Below, one piece after another: positions 11,200-22,412 of a stretch of 64,000 bases of DNA. The position numbers were made by a program, and so were the translations under genes. Below the pieces are notes generated by a model. It did not search any database. It was not told where the DNA came from and saw only the letters and a program-made list of their open reading frames with translations. Each line of letters begins with the position of its first letter. Positions within the stretch are counted from its first letter, which is position 1. Source of the stretch: Prinia subflava (taxonomy: Eukaryota > Chordata > Aves > Passeriformes > Cisticolidae); the NCBI RefSeq assembly GCF_021018805.1, contig NW_026960614.1, positions 1,240,001-1,304,000 on the forward strand, in the 5' to 3' direction.

Positions 11200-11600
11200 G
11201 ATGGGTGCAGTTGCTGAAAAGTGTCTCAGGAATAGTTTATTATCCCATCTCATTTTTGAGGTCTTTGATCTGTTTAGTGTGGAATCCCCCTTTTCTGAGA
11301 TGCTGAAATATGATCTTATTCTCCTTGTGTTAACCCCTCCTTTGACCCAAACCATAAAACTCCACCCCTTCAACACCCTATAAAACCCCACAACTCAGCC
11401 CCTGTACCCCTTCTGTTTTTCTGCCCTTTCCATTCCCCCTTCCGTTCTCCCCCCCCCCCCCCCCCCCCCCCCACACCTTCCTCCCCCTCCCCGGTCCGGG
11501 AGGGAGGAAATAAAAATGGATCCTTGTGCTTAAACAAAAAGAGACTTATCTGTTTCCCTGCCAGCAGCTGTATCTCCTAGACACAATGGTCACTGCTGCC
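11200..11600 (+). mobile_element. LTR-like promoter segment with poly-C tract
   Basis: A TATA-type CCTATAAAACCCC lies at 11377-11389 and a polyadenylation-type AAATAAAAATGG near 11508, spaced as in a retroviral LTR. An uninterrupted run of 24 C occupies 11449-11472. No terminal repeats or duplications were found, so the ends are nominal. Confidence 0.45.
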
Positions 11601-12326
11601 ATGCGATGCAACAGTTTAGTTTTGTTTTGTGCCTAGGGGTGGAGGCTGTCTCCACTCACTCCCCATCCTCTCTGGCTCTGGGGCTGGTGCGATGAATGGG
11701 AACCAAGCTGGGGTTTCTGGGGGGAGTTGGTGGTGAGGCGAGAGGCAGTTTCTCACTCATCCAGCTGGCTGTTCAACTAGACACATGCGGATGGTATCTC
11801 TGACTAGGGATCCTGCTTATTCTGTGGGTTTTGCCTGCTTCTTTTTTGATTTTTTTTTTTTTTTTTGCTTTGGCACTGTGACTGAGCTTGCCAGCTGGGC
11901 TTCTTTGACTGCTCTGCTTTTGGGAAGCCCAGAGCCAGTGCGTGCCCTGCCAGGATCCAGGACTGCCCTCATTTCCTGCCAGGAGGCTACCCCCACCCTC
12001 CTCACAGCCCAGTTCTGAAGGACCAGCCAGCCTCCCAAAGAACAGAAGAGGGGCAATATGACTTCCCAGACAAAGCATGCAACAAAGTGAATTCTCCAGA
12101 ACTCTCTTCCAGACCTTGTCTGGTCCAACTAGTTAAACTTGAGGGAGTCATCCTAAGAGCGACAGTTTGACCACATTTGACTTTAGTAAGCTGTAGAAAG
12201 GTAATAAGAGTAACACCAGTTGTCTAAACCCAAATATAAATTGCACACAAAAAGAAGTATGTGAGAACACTCAAATTGCTTTATGAGGATTTTTATAAAC
12301 TTATTTCTCATTTTTTAAAACTTATG
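11601..12326. other. Unassigned stretch with a T-tract
   Basis: No recognised gene. A run of T with one G separates 11840 from 11870. Open frames on both strands overlap each other and have no familiar motif, so I do not call a protein. Confidence 0.35.
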
Positions 12327-13001
12327 TGTTATAAATGCGTAGCAAATTAAATTATTAAAAGAATTTTATTAATAATTTACAAAATAGAATTTAGGAAAAA
12401 GCCACAAACAAAATCAGTGTCGAGCCCGGGGTCGGCACTGGGTGAACTTAGCTTTGGCCTCTATCACACTGGAGCTGCCCTGTTCACAATTTCAGTCTCT
12501 GCAGGGTCAGTTTATATACAGTTTCTTTGGTTGGACAGGGCATTGCCTCATTCTTCTTTGTCTTTCTGATTTCTTTTCCATATTAATGTAATTCTGTCCT
12601 CACTGCCGGACAGTTAAATGGATTTCCGAGTAGAGATGAATACTTGATTTGATTTCTGGGAATCTTGTATTGGGATGCACACCCTGGATGATGGAGGCTA
12701 GATCCATATCAAGAGATAATCATTGTGTGTTTGTTGAGTCCATCTCCAGAGTGGGCTTATCTCTTCTCAGAGTCACTCTCCTTTTGGTTGCAAATTGTGG
12801 TCCTTGCCCGAGTTTTGGGCAAGGGCGTTTACAATTCCTGAACATTTTTCTTTATTTCCAAGCCCAAGTGACTGTTACCGTATTCCTTCTAAAACGCAAC
12901 TGATTTTACACCATCGATCACAAATGTGGGTTATTCCACATCATATTACATGAACATGAATGATTTTACATTTACATTGTATGAACACAAATTATCTCAC
13001 A
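12327..13001 (-). mobile_element. LTR, group E, minus strand
   Basis: Starts TGTTATAAATGCG on the plus strand, like the E LTRs at 15198 and 24451. It then shares the order A/T-rich polyadenylation region, GGTCGGCACTGGGTGAAC, GCCTCTATCACACTGGAGCT and a TTTATATACAG TATA region. On the sense strand AATAAA-type and TATA signals are in the right order. No matching duplication was found, so the right end at CTCACA is approximate. Confidence 0.7.
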
Positions 13002-13466
13002 TCATATATTACATTCTGCATAGCTCAATCAAAATATTAGACCATAAATGTTTCAGTATTTTTTATTTTCTCATGATTAATTATTGTATCAGGTTTGTGC
13101 GGCAAGGTTTTGGTAGTGGTGGAGCTACAGGGGTGGATTCTGTGAGAAGATGCAAGAAACTTCCCCTATGTCTGATAGATCCTGTGCCAGTTGGCTAGAA
13201 GACAGACCCCCTGCTGGCCAAGACATAAGTGATGGTGGTAGTGCCTCTAGGATAACATATTTAAGAAGGGGAAAAAAACCTGCACAACAGCAACTGCAGC
13301 CAGAGAGAGGAGTGAGAATATGAGAGAAACAACTCTGAAGACACCAAAGGCAGTGAAGAAGGAGGGGAGGTGGTGCTTCAGGCACTGGAACAGAGATTCT
13401 GCTGCAGCTCACGGTGAAGACCATGGTGAAGCAGCTGTGCGCCTGCAGCCCATGGAGGTCCATGGG

Positions 13467-14272
13467 TCTCAGGGTTGCTGTTCCCTGAGATTCTCCTCGG
13501 GGTTGCTGTTCCCCGAAGTAATAAGGTTTTCTCCCAAGGTTGCTGTTCCCTGGGAGTCTCCTTGGGGTTGCTGTTCCCCGAGTTAATAAGGTTTTTCATC
13601 TTCTCTAGCCCTAAGTGTTTCACGCCAGAGCCAGAGACGACAAGCTGAGTCCGCCAGTGCATGTTTCCAAGGTTGTTTATTCTTCATTATCTCTCAGTTC
13701 TTTCTCAGCTCTGCCAGGCCTCCCTGGCAGGGTACATTATCTTAGCTCTTTCTCAGCTCTGCAAGGCATCCCCAGCAGAGCAGGACACGTGGCGGACTGG
13801 GCGGATCAGAGAGCCCCGCACCTTATGTACAGTACCCTTGACCCAACCACCGTCCAAAACGTACTTTTTATTTACAAAATTTTGCCAATGCCTACTACCT
13901 ATGCTACCATGTCGTTTCTACTCTAAACCAGTCTCTAAAATCCAACTCAGAAAAAGATGGGGGACGAGAGCAAGAACAAGGAGCACAGGGGCCTCTCCCC
14001 AATTCCTCCATCTTGCCTCTTCAACCCCATATACTGAGAATCCTAGATTCTACATTTACATTCTATGATAAACTAACTACTACTTATTTTGAATTCTCTC
14101 AGCTTGTGATTCTTCATACAATGTGGGCATTCACTCCCATGGCCAGGGATCAGAGGCAGTGTCCTCCTGGGCCCTGTGTGAGGCTGGTTGACCCCCTTGT
14201 ACAGATCCCAGACCCCCCTGTCCAGTCTCCAAACCCTCCAGGGTGGCCAGAGGGATGTCCTGCACTCCGACA
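13467..14272 (-). mobile_element. Solo LTR, group C, inserted in the D LTR
   Basis: 806 bp. The sense start TGTCGGAGTGCAGGACATCCC is the counterpart of the ERV-2 LTR start, and the U5 end carries the same hairpin array with loop AACAGCAA (seen as TTGCTGTT on the plus strand). Imperfect 6-bp flanks CATGGG (13461-13466) and TATGGG (14273-14278) look like a mutated duplication. The U3 reading frame that encodes the env tail in ERV-2 is open here too, ending at the stop at 14131-14133. Confidence 0.85.
13468..13582 (-). other. U5 tandem hairpin array of the C LTR (diverged copy)
   Basis: Four inverted repeats with 7-base arms around an identical 8-base loop (TTGCTGTT on plus): 13468-13489, 13496-13517, 13533-13554 and 13561-13582. 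Arms are CTCAGGG/CCCTGAG, CTCGGGG/CCCCGAA, CCCAAGG/CCCTGGG and CTTGGGG/CCCCGAG, so two stems each have one mismatch. It corresponds to the array at 50917-51031. Confidence 0.85.
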
Positions 14273-14930
14273 TATGGGGATGCAGAGATCCACCTACAGC
14301 CTGTGGAGGAGCCCACACTGGAGCAAGTGGATGCCCAAAGGAGGCTATGGCCCTGTGGGAAGCCTGCACTGGAGCAGTCTCCAGGCAGGACCTGTGGCCC
14401 CCATGGAAGAGACCCATACAGAAGTAGTTAGTGAAGAGGTCCAGCCCATAAGGCCTCACACTGGAGAAGTTTGTGTGGGACTGTCTCCTGTTGGAGGGAC
14501 TCCATACTGGAACAAGGAAAGTGTGTGAGGAGTGCTCCCCCTGAGGAGGAAGGAGAGGCAGAAACAATGTGTGATGGATGAACTGACCACAATCCCCATT
14601 GCCCATCACCCTGTGCTACTGGGGGAAGGAGGTAGAGAATTTGGGAGTGAAATTAAGCCCGTGAAGGAGGGAGGGGTGAGGGGAAGGTTATTTTAGGATT
14701 TTTAAAAAATTTCTCCTTATCCTACTTTGATTTGATTGTAATAAATTCAGTTAATTTCCCTAAGTTGAGTCTGTTTTGCCCACAACAGTAATTGATGAAT
14801 AATCCCTCCCTGTCCATATCTCCACCCAGGAGCCTTCTGTTCCATTTTCTCTCCTTTGTCCAGCTGTGGAGGGGAGGGAGAGAGCGTCTTTGGTGGGTGC
14901 CTGGCATCTGGCCAGTGTCAACCCACTACA

Positions 14931-15061
14931 GTTTCCTAAAAGAAAAAAGAAATTTCATGTCTATTTGAAAAAATAAAATAAAAAAATAAAGAACTGAGGA
15001 AATGAAAAGTTTAAGGTTTGAGTAAACATGCTCCTTGCTACTACCTATTATCATCCTAAGT
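14931..15061. other. A-rich spacer
   Basis: Contains an A-rich run near 14968-14995; nothing else recognised. Confidence 0.3.
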
Positions 15062-15915
15062 TGTCCTGGTTTTGTCTGGGATAGAGTTCATTTTCTTCCT
15101 AGTAGCTGGTACAGTGCTGTGGTTTAGATTCACTATGAGAATAATGTTGATAACACAGTGATGTGTTGGCTGTTGCTGAGCAATGCTTACCCTAAGTTGT
15201 TATAAATGTCAAGCCAATTCCAATTAATAAAATAATTTTTTATTAAAGAATTACAGAACAAAAATTTGGTCAAGCCAGCAATTGGAAGTTCAGTATCAAG
15301 ACCTGGGATCAGCACTGGGTGAACCTTAGCTACGGCCTCTATTGCACTGTAACTCCCCCTGTTCACGAATTTGGCCCTTTTCGGGGTCCTCTTTTATACA
15401 GTTTATTTTGCCGGCGGCAGAGTATTTCCCCACAGTTCTTTGTCTTTGGTCCTTCTTCTTCACATTCATTTCTGCCCTCAGGTCTGCTGAATCTAGCTTC
15501 CGAGGGAAGATGAATATTAAGTTCATTCCTTCAGAGTATAAATGGGGGATGAAATCATGAATGAAGAGGCTTCTCCCCGATCCATATCACCCCTGATGGC
15601 TGGGTGCTTCACAGTTTCACTGCCCTGGAGGTCTGATTCTGATCTTGGTCCACCCTTTATTCTGGTGTTAATTTTGTGCTTCCCGATTTCCCAGCAGGAG
15701 TATTGTTTCTTCCGGATTCGTGGCCTTGGGGGTTGCCCATCCTAAAATTCGTCGGCTTCATACCCAACCTGCTTGTACATTTTATTTTACAAAACATTAC
15801 ATTTTATATACACCATAACATGAATTATTCTACTACATTTATCACACTAAGTCAAGGGCTTTTCAGTGTCCTATGCTCTGCACTTGAGGAGCTGCACAAG
15901 GAACTGGGAGAGTAC
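15062..15915 (+). mobile_element. ERVL-type LTR, left part, interrupted by an E LTR
   Basis: Begins TGTCCTGGTTTTGTCTGGGATAG, then TTCTTCCTAGTAGCTGGTAC, familiar from avian ERVL-type LTRs. After the E LTR (15198-15846) it resumes with CAAGGGCTTTTCAGTGTCC. The matching right half is at 23823, after a probable solo LTR and the H provirus. Confidence 0.75.
15198..15846 (-). mobile_element. Solo LTR, group E, minus strand
   Basis: 649 bp, TGTTATAAATGTC to TTTATCACA on the plus strand. The 6-bp duplication CTAAGT flanks it exactly (15192-15197 and 15847-15852). On the sense strand a TATA box (from TTTTATACAG near 15390) precedes AATAAA signals (near 15235). Host ERVL LTR sequence is continuous across it. 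Confidence 0.9.
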
Positions 15916-16841
15916 TGTCAGACTGAAACAGTTCATGCCTCAATCATTGATCTAAAATTTTGCTCATTATACCAAAACTGTATAAAGGAGCTATCAAAGC
16001 CCATCCCTCCCCAAAGAATGGCTGACTGGAACTTTGGACTGAAAGTCAAACTGCTGAGATTAAATAAAAAGAAACCTATTCTTCAGTCATCTCAGGCCCA
16101 GGGAGAAGTAAACAAATAAGGAAAAGAATGCAAGTCAAACCTAGCAGCCATACTTGGAATCATCTCTGACTTACTTTGGGGTATGGGAGGCCATAACCCA
16201 CAGATCCATTTTGCTGGGAGCAGGTTTGCACATATTTCCTCCCCAATTGCGGTGGGGGGAAAAAGTTTCAGTGTCATAACCTCTGCTCAGGGACAGTGAA
16301 CCCATCCTCCCTCACACAAACTGGCTATGGAACCCCCAACCTTGGGAAGGCTACATCCCTGGGACATTCACCTGAAGGGGTGCCTTAATCCATCAAATGC
16401 CCCCCGAAGTGCTCCCCAGAGCCATTCCTGAAGCCTTGCACGGCAGGACTGCACATGATGCAACAAACGCGGAGTCTCTTGTAAGAGACAATGGCAAACT
16501 CCCCCCTCCAGGGAGGTGCCTGTTTTTCCTACCTGGCCTAAGCGTATATTAACCCATCAGATTCTATGCTTTTTGGAGAGACCTTCATCACCAAGAAAAC
16601 CATCTGGAGAGGATAAAGGGAACACCTTAGAGATCCACAGAGTGGTTATATTTTTCTTATTGTTTCTCTGTCACTCTCTTTCTGTCCCCTTCATCTATTT
16701 TCTCTCTCTTTCTTTTCTCTCTCTGTGTCTCTCATATTTACTATCAAATAACCCCATACTATTGACTTTGGCATATGGTCTCATTCGTACCTTAATTTGG
16801 GCAGAAGCATTTCTAATAACTTTAATAACCGGATCATAACA
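15916..16841 (+). mobile_element. Possible solo LTR in the ERVL-type LTR
   Basis: The ERVL-type LTR text breaks near 15915 and resumes after 16842 (continuing at 23823). The intervening 926 bp starts TGTCAGACTG and ends GGATCATAACA, with a TATA-like GTATATTAAC at 16545. A clear duplication was not found and the family is unknown. A frame at 15676-16119 crosses the boundary and is incidental. Confidence 0.4.
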
Positions 16842-16845
16842 GGAG

Positions 16846-17525
16846 TGTTATAAACGCCAGGACAAATTTATTGCCAAATTCAATAGTTTGGTTTATTAAC
16901 ATCCAAATCACAAAATTTAGAATCAAATTATAACAATTTCAAACAATAAAAACAAAACAATACGAACCCCACGAACAGCAAACTTACTTGACCGAAGTTC
17001 TCCCGGGAAAAGTAGAGCCAAGGGTGACCCCAGAGACACAGGACCTGGCAGCCGGTGTCTCTAGCTGGGTTCACAAACTTGCGCACCTAAAGGCCCAACT
17101 TAAATACACTTAGTTTCCCTCTCGGCAACTTTCCTCCCATTGTTTCTCTAATCATCGACCATTAACTTTATTTACATTAAATCCCGAAAGGGTCCCCGGG
17201 CACATTCAAATGCTAATGTCCAGAGTTAGTCCTTGCTTTGAGTAACTGCCGTAGAGGTGTGTGATGACCGATGTAAGTCCTCGCTGGCACGTCTTTGCTG
17301 GCACGTAGCGTTTGACCGAGTCCCGATGAGTTGAGCTGCACGTAGGCAGGGGCAAGTCGTTCTCACCTTCCATTTTTGGAACCCGGAAGATCAGGGAGGT
17401 GCTTTCCAGAAGTTCGTGAAACGTGCGGGTTGAGCAGACACACACATACCTTTATATAATATATATCACAGTTCCCAATCTATAATTATTTATAGAACAT
17501 GAATTAAATAACCATATTTCCCACA
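16846..17525 (-). mobile_element. 3' LTR of the H provirus
   Basis: 680 bp, plus-strand ends TGTTATAAACGCC and TTTCCCACA. On the sense strand GTATTTAAG (TATA-like, plus position about 17098) and AATAAA (plus position about 16869) are in LTR order. The open frame at 17206-17445 is incidental and is duplicated in the 5' LTR. Confidence 0.95.
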
Positions 17526-17550
17526 AATCCCCCATTTCTTTTCTTTTGTC
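17526..17550 (-). promoter_or_regulatory. Polypurine tract of the H provirus
   Basis: Directly upstream of the 3' LTR on the sense strand is a purine tract with AAAAGAAAAGAAATGGGGGA, the standard plus-strand primer position of a retrovirus. Confidence 0.85.
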
Positions 17551-17966
17551 AACAATTTTAATTCATGTTTTGTATTTAACTTAATTGTTTTCCTCCCTCG
17601 AGTTTCCCGTTCCTTGGAGAAACACCTGATCAGCGATTCCTGAACCATGTTTGCCTTTTCTGCTTTTCTTCTATCTTTCCAATTCCCATGTCCCTGACTG
17701 CCTCTGAGTGCCAGCTAGTTACTTGTGCCTTAACAGGGGTAACTTTTTGGAGGAGCCTTAGGTCACAGGGCTAGCCCTTCACCGAGCGCACAGCCTGGTT
17801 CCCACTCCCTAGAGTGATCCGCAGAAGCTTCCCTCTGTCTGGCCCAGCGTCTGTCGGGTAGCAACCGAACAACGGGGAAGTTTCTTCGCGACAGCAGGGG
17901 CTCTCTGCTCGGACCCTCGGGGTGGTTCGGACGGCACACCTCCTTTTCAAAAATTCCCCACTGAGA

Positions 17967-18218
17967 TTACTTTACTTGTTCTGGCACTACATTAGTTCGA
18001 CGGCACTCCGTGGCTAACACTTGGGCCTTTAGATCTAATTTTCCCTTTAACCCCTTTTCGTATATTGAATACCACCCGGGATAATTTGGTTCTATCAATC
18101 CCAAACGTGTGGCACAGTTTAAGAATCGCATAGTCAGAGTCTGTTTTTCCTCAGAACACCTGGGGCATAACCCCAGCGGCCCCCCACCCCCACTTGCAGT
18201 GCACCACCCAAATTTCAA
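17967..18218 (-). pseudogene. Unidentified frame near the 3' end of the H provirus
   Basis: An 83-codon open frame with several cysteines (CPRCSEE, CATRLG, ECRRTN). It lies between the integrase end and the 3' LTR, where env or an accessory frame would be expected. I see no fusion peptide, CX6CC motif or membrane segment, so I give no function. Confidence 0.3.
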
Positions 18219-18410
18219 GACAATAATTGTATTTGAAATGGATATATAGTCTGATATCCTGGGGTTGGAGTTCTTTCTCTTTAAATTTTTGGAGCTCCGG
18301 ATTCACCCTTCCTGATGTTCTAACACCTTTCTTCTGGTTACCCTTCCCTCTCTCAGTCCTCCTTGTCAGGTGGTTATTAAGTTTCCTTTGAGGCTCCTTT
18401 AGGCTGCAGC

Positions 18411-18644
18411 TTAATGTTTCCAGGGTGTTGGCATCCTCGGTGCAGCCTTCCATTTGGGGTTTTCCCTCGGGGCTGTTAGTTTCTTAACCCTGGAGGCGTG
18501 TGTCCAGCCTCTTTCAGCTGTTCGGATGGCTGTATCTGTAGTTAAAAGGACAAGAAACGGTCCCTCCCAATGAGGGGTTAATGACACCGCTTTCCAAGCT
18601 CTTATCAGTACTTTATCTCCTGGTTGTATATCATGAATATACAT
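18411..18644 (-). pseudogene. Gammaretrovirus-type integrase C-terminus
   Basis: The minus-strand frame reads IQPGDKVLIRAWK, then HWEGPFLVLLTTDTAIRTAE, then WTHASRVKKLT. This is the C-terminal GPY/F-type domain of gammaretroviral integrase, which binds DNA and chromatin factors. The catalytic core that should lie to the right is not recognisable, so integrase is not intact. Confidence 0.8.
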
Positions 18645-19336
18645 CGAAATCCTGCAACTTCCTCAGATTGAATTTACCTAATCCCATAGTATTAACACAG
18701 GTCAAACAATTTGGGCTTATTTCAAGAATCAAACTCAGCACATTCAGAGTGATTTGGCATACAGACAAACATTCATAAAACCCAGTATCCTACAATGCTC
18801 GGTGACAACAGCAGTTTCCAGGACAATCAGCTGTTAAGGTTACACACATCCTCACTCAGTTTCTACAGTCTCAGTGTAATGAGTCTGTACTACTGCTAAT
18901 TAACTGAACTACAAATTTATATTCCAGACCCCTACTCAGCACATTCACACAGCCAAAAGAAGGAAGCAACTTGAGTGAGACAATGGGACCACCTTCTGTC
19001 CCTATTTTCGATGTGCACCCTGCCATGGCCATTCTCACTCAGCCTCCAAGAAGCATCTGCCTTCACAACTGCTTCTCACCCTTTCTTCAGCCACCCCTAA
19101 TGATCAGCAAAATTAATACACTTCCAGAAGTACTATCAGACCTTTTAGCTCTGCTGTTAGCTTGATGGCGACACTTCTTATTTTGGTTTGTAATTCCACT
19201 GCCTCGTAGCAATTGTGACTACACTCCTCAGATCCTCCCCAGGACAGAAACTGGGCGGGGTTTCGAACTCCGCAGCAGTACGGAGTTCTAACTCCGGGGA
19301 ATTTCCCAGAGTTGCCTCATATTTCAATAGCCGGGA
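18645..19336. other. H provirus internal, unassigned
   Basis: AT-rich sequence where the integrase core and RNase H should be; no motif of either was found on the minus strand. Confidence 0.4.
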
Positions 19337-19588
19337 TTAAGTAAGCCATTTATCTGCATTCTGTTGCAATATACCCCTAACATTGTGAGGGGTATACATT
19401 ACCAAAGGGGCACCGAAAGTTACTTTCTTTGCCTCCTCTACCATCAAAGCCACGGCCACAATTGCCTGTAAGCATGTGAGCCATCCTTGGCTAACAGGAT
19501 CTAATAATGAAAAATACCCCACCGGTTTCCTGGCTCCCGCCCACTCCTGTGTAAGAACTCCATGCGCCGTGTGATCGCTAACATCCAC
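19337..19588 (-). pseudogene. Gammaretrovirus-type RT connection piece
   Basis: The minus-strand frame reads AHGVLTQEW, ARKPVGYFSLLDPVSQGW and LVMYTPHNVRGILQQ, the RT connection region between polymerase and RNase H in gammaretroviruses. Only about 80 residues survive. Polymerase palm motifs are absent to its right. Confidence 0.8.
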
Positions 19589-21539
19589 GAAAAGCTGGAA
19601 CTCCCGGTTAATATACCGGGGCAGTTCCCGTCAACTACTCGTGCAGATCCGTCTACAAACCATTTCTCACAGACAGGATCAGCTGCAGACCCCTAATTCA
19701 GCGTGGCAAGATACCATCCTGCAGCAGTAGCTGAAGTGACTTCTTCACTTCATCAGGGAGCTAATTCAAACATTCAGTGAGCAGTACAACTTAATAAAGG
19801 ATAACTTTAAGCAAAATTTGTACAAATTAAGAGAAAAACTTAAGACCTCACCCATAATCCTGGGGGAGTATTTTAACAAGACAGAAAAAAACAAAGCACA
19901 CTAAATAGAAGAAAATGATATTACAAATAGCAGAACTTATTCCTTCACCACTTATAGAATATTCTAGACATATACAGATGCTATAAGAACAAAAAATGGC
20001 ATCGCCTCAGGCACTTCTAACTTATTGCGGGTCTGAGCTTTCTTCAGTTTTTATCAAAAGAAGTGAATAAAGTAGCAAGACTAACTCATCTGTTTTAGAT
20101 GGAAGGCATCAAAAGCTATGGTTAAAATGCATCAAAATACTCTGTAATAAACCATGCATTACTTAAATTCGGAACTTAAGACTCAGAAAAGTTTTCCAAA
20201 GCCAGGAGTCACTGTAAACATCAGGCCCCGGTAATCAGACGGCTTTATCTAGTACAATTACCAGAACATTAACACTACTGCTTTTTACCTTAGTCCTAAA
20301 AAGACTTCACAAACTTAGCCTTTCTTAACAAGCAAACTCGAGTTAATTTATGCCTAATTCCCAAAGCAAAGCTCCTGTATTTGCTATCTATTCTTGCGTA
20401 TTATTAAACCTAAATACCTGGCTCGAAGGACCACAAGCAAACACCGACCAAACTTAACACTGGTGACAAAATGCTGCCTCTCATACATCACTTACTCTCC
20501 ACTCCTGAAAACGCAGGCACCAGGGCAACCTCAAGGTTCACATCCTCCAAATTGAGGAGCAAGTAAGAAGACATAATATCAAAGGGACAACACAAACTAT
20601 CTCCTTCTAAGGAGTCAGTAATTAAAATTAAGAATCCCGGTTCCCAACTAGATAAAATACACAGAATAGGAATGGTAAAGAATAAAGAAAAATCCTGTAA
20701 CTACCAACACAGAGAATTATACCACTTTCCCAACTTAATACTATAATCCCGACTCCAACTATCATTCTAACACTATCTCGACAGAAAGATTTAGTTTCTT
20801 GCCTCTCAACAGCCACTTTAGTTTGGACTCCACCGGCCACATGCTTCAACCTTCTGAAAGAAAAACTGAAACACACAAAACCCTTGCAATACACTGTCTG
20901 CCCACACAAATGCCATATTCCTGCTCAAGCTAACAATCTGAATTCAAAATGTAGCAATTGTTTCAAACATAGACAGGCTACATACACCAACCATACTATC
21001 AACATTTTGATTTGCACAAAATCCTCACATGCAGTGGACAGGTAACCACAAAGAAGATATATTTTCAGCTTTTCAAGAACAAACACCTAGGTATTTCCCA
21101 CGCATAAGTATAGCTCTCATTCTTGGTCTCTTCTCTCAATACTTTTATCCATTTTTGCTTCCTATTTCGCCTTACAGGGCGGTTTTCTGCCCCAGGCAGC
21201 CTTGCCTAGTCACTTTAAAACTGCCGCTTTCCTTCGTCTCCCGGCAACCATGGACTGACTCGCCCTGCCGCTTGCAGGAAGGGGGCGGGTTTCGTTCTAT
21301 TCCCACGTTAGTGAAAAGAGAAAAAAAACAACAACTCCGCCGATCTCGTCCAAAAAACTCTTAAAGCAAAATACACAACTCTAGGGAGTCTCCAAAATGT
21401 ATTCAGCCTGAAGTAAAAGATCTACCACCACCAAGGAAAAGAGTAGGCAAGATTCCTTTTAATCCCTTTTCTATCTTTTTCTCCTTTTGCAGACTCACGT
21501 GAATTCTCGCATTTCTAATTTGCACGCTTCCCAACACCA
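19589..21539. other. H provirus internal, no retroviral gene recognised
   Basis: About 1.95 kb where capsid, nucleocapsid, protease and RT would be expected. It is AT-rich, without zinc knuckles, DTG or YxDD motifs that I can see. One minus-strand frame (20628-20909, 93 codons) has a hydrophobic C-terminal part but no familiar motif. It may be unrelated sequence taken into a non-autonomous element, or pol decayed beyond recognition. Confidence 0.4.
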
Positions 21540-22412
21540 CTAGTTATTCTCTAATGCATTCCAATTCACCTTTGGTAATTTCTGTTTTGCTCTACTGTCA
21601 AATTTCTTACGGGAATGCTTCTTTTTCCCCATTTTTCCTCCCGGGCCATTCTTGCTCTCACACCAACTGTCCCACCCCGAATCCCTCCCGGGCTCTTCAA
21701 GATCTCCTTCGGGGGTCCTGGTTTTAGCCAGGGCTCTAACTGGTGTATACCTGTCTGGTTTATTCTTCCACCCTTCGTTTTTCTTACCCTTCTTCTCTTT
21801 TTCTCCATATTTTAGCGTCGGTGGCCGAGGTGCGGGGTCAGGACCAGAAACGGGGGCAGGATTCCCTCTCGGGAATCTCCTTGAACGGGAGGGAGGTTTC
21901 TGGAGTGGCCGCTGAGCTCGGGGCTCCGCATGGGTCTCGGATGGCAGTGCTAACTCTGCCTCTGAGAAGGCCGGGGAGGAGGAAGGGGTAGGGGCTGGCA
22001 GGACGGGGGCCACCGAGCCGTGAGAGAAGTTTATCCCGTAGTCCAGTTCATTCCGTGTTTCCCTCTCCTCAGAACACAGCTTTACTCGTACCTCATACCA
22101 TAACAGAACATATGCCAATTCCTCAAATTCTCTCCTTTTCTTCTTCGCTACATGTTCCCACAGAGCTTCCCACGCCCATTCGTCAAAAGTACCAAACACA
22201 GGCCATATAAGATTAGGTCCTATCTCCTTTCCTCCCCAAACATTCATACACAAATAAATCATCCGATCTTTAGATGCTCCTCTCCTAATTGGGCATTCTT
22301 GCCAACCTTGCAACAACTTTCCTAATGGACTTTTCCGAGGGATTTCGAGAGCAGCCCTCGCTGAGGTTTCCCTTAAGGAATCCTCCCGATCTCTGCTGAG
22401 ATCTGATCCCAT
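21540..22412 (-). CDS. Gag matrix-like protein of the H provirus, truncated
   Basis: I choose the ATG at 22412 over the upstream in-frame ATG at 22445, because the former gives Met-Gly-Ser-Asp-Leu-Ser, a plausible N-myristoylation start. It encodes 290 residues. Residues about 20-110 resemble a gammaretroviral matrix (WPVFGTFDEWAWEALWEHV, ELAYVLLWYEVRVKL). Residues about 130-200 are proline/serine-rich, and the C-terminal half is strongly basic. It stops before any capsid domain, unlike a normal Gag of 500 or more residues. It could encode a matrix-only product or be a relic of a truncated gag. Confidence 0.7.
   Translation of the reverse strand: MGSDLSRDREDSLRETSARAALEIPRKSPLGKLLQGWQECPIRRGASKDRMIYLCMNVWGGKEIGPNLIWPVFGTFDEWAWEALWEHVAKKKRREFEELAYVLLWYEVRVKLCSEERETRNELDYGINFSHGSVAPVLPAPTPSSSPAFSEAELALPSETHAEPRAQRPLQKPPSRSRRFPRGNPAPVSGPDPAPRPPTLKYGEKEKKGKKNEGWKNKPDRYTPVRALAKTRTPEGDLEEPGRDSGWDSWCESKNGPGGKMGKKKHSRKKFDSRAKQKLPKVNWNALENN

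Larger units (their letters stand above)
13085..14930 (+). mobile_element. Long LTR, group D, interrupted by a C LTR
   Basis: Begins TGTATCAGGTTTGTGCGGCAAGG and ends TGGCCAGTGTCAACCCACTACA. It is split at 13467-14272 by a minus-strand C LTR, leaving about 1.04 kb of its own. The part after the insertion holds degenerate CTGGAGCAGT units and ends with TTGTAATAAATTC near 14740. It corresponds to the minus-strand copy at 4142. Confidence 0.75.

Noticed and set aside
11785..12128. Overlapping frames on both strands around a T-tract
   Set aside because: Low-complexity translation (poly-Phe or poly-Lys) and no homologous motif.
17206..17445. 79-codon frame present identically in both H LTRs
   Set aside because: The duplication follows from LTR identity. 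The diverged LTR at 38067 does not keep it as an obvious open frame, so coding is unsupported.
21615..21991. Plus-strand frames opposite the H provirus gag
   Set aside because: They mirror the proline-rich and basic gag region and have no independent support.
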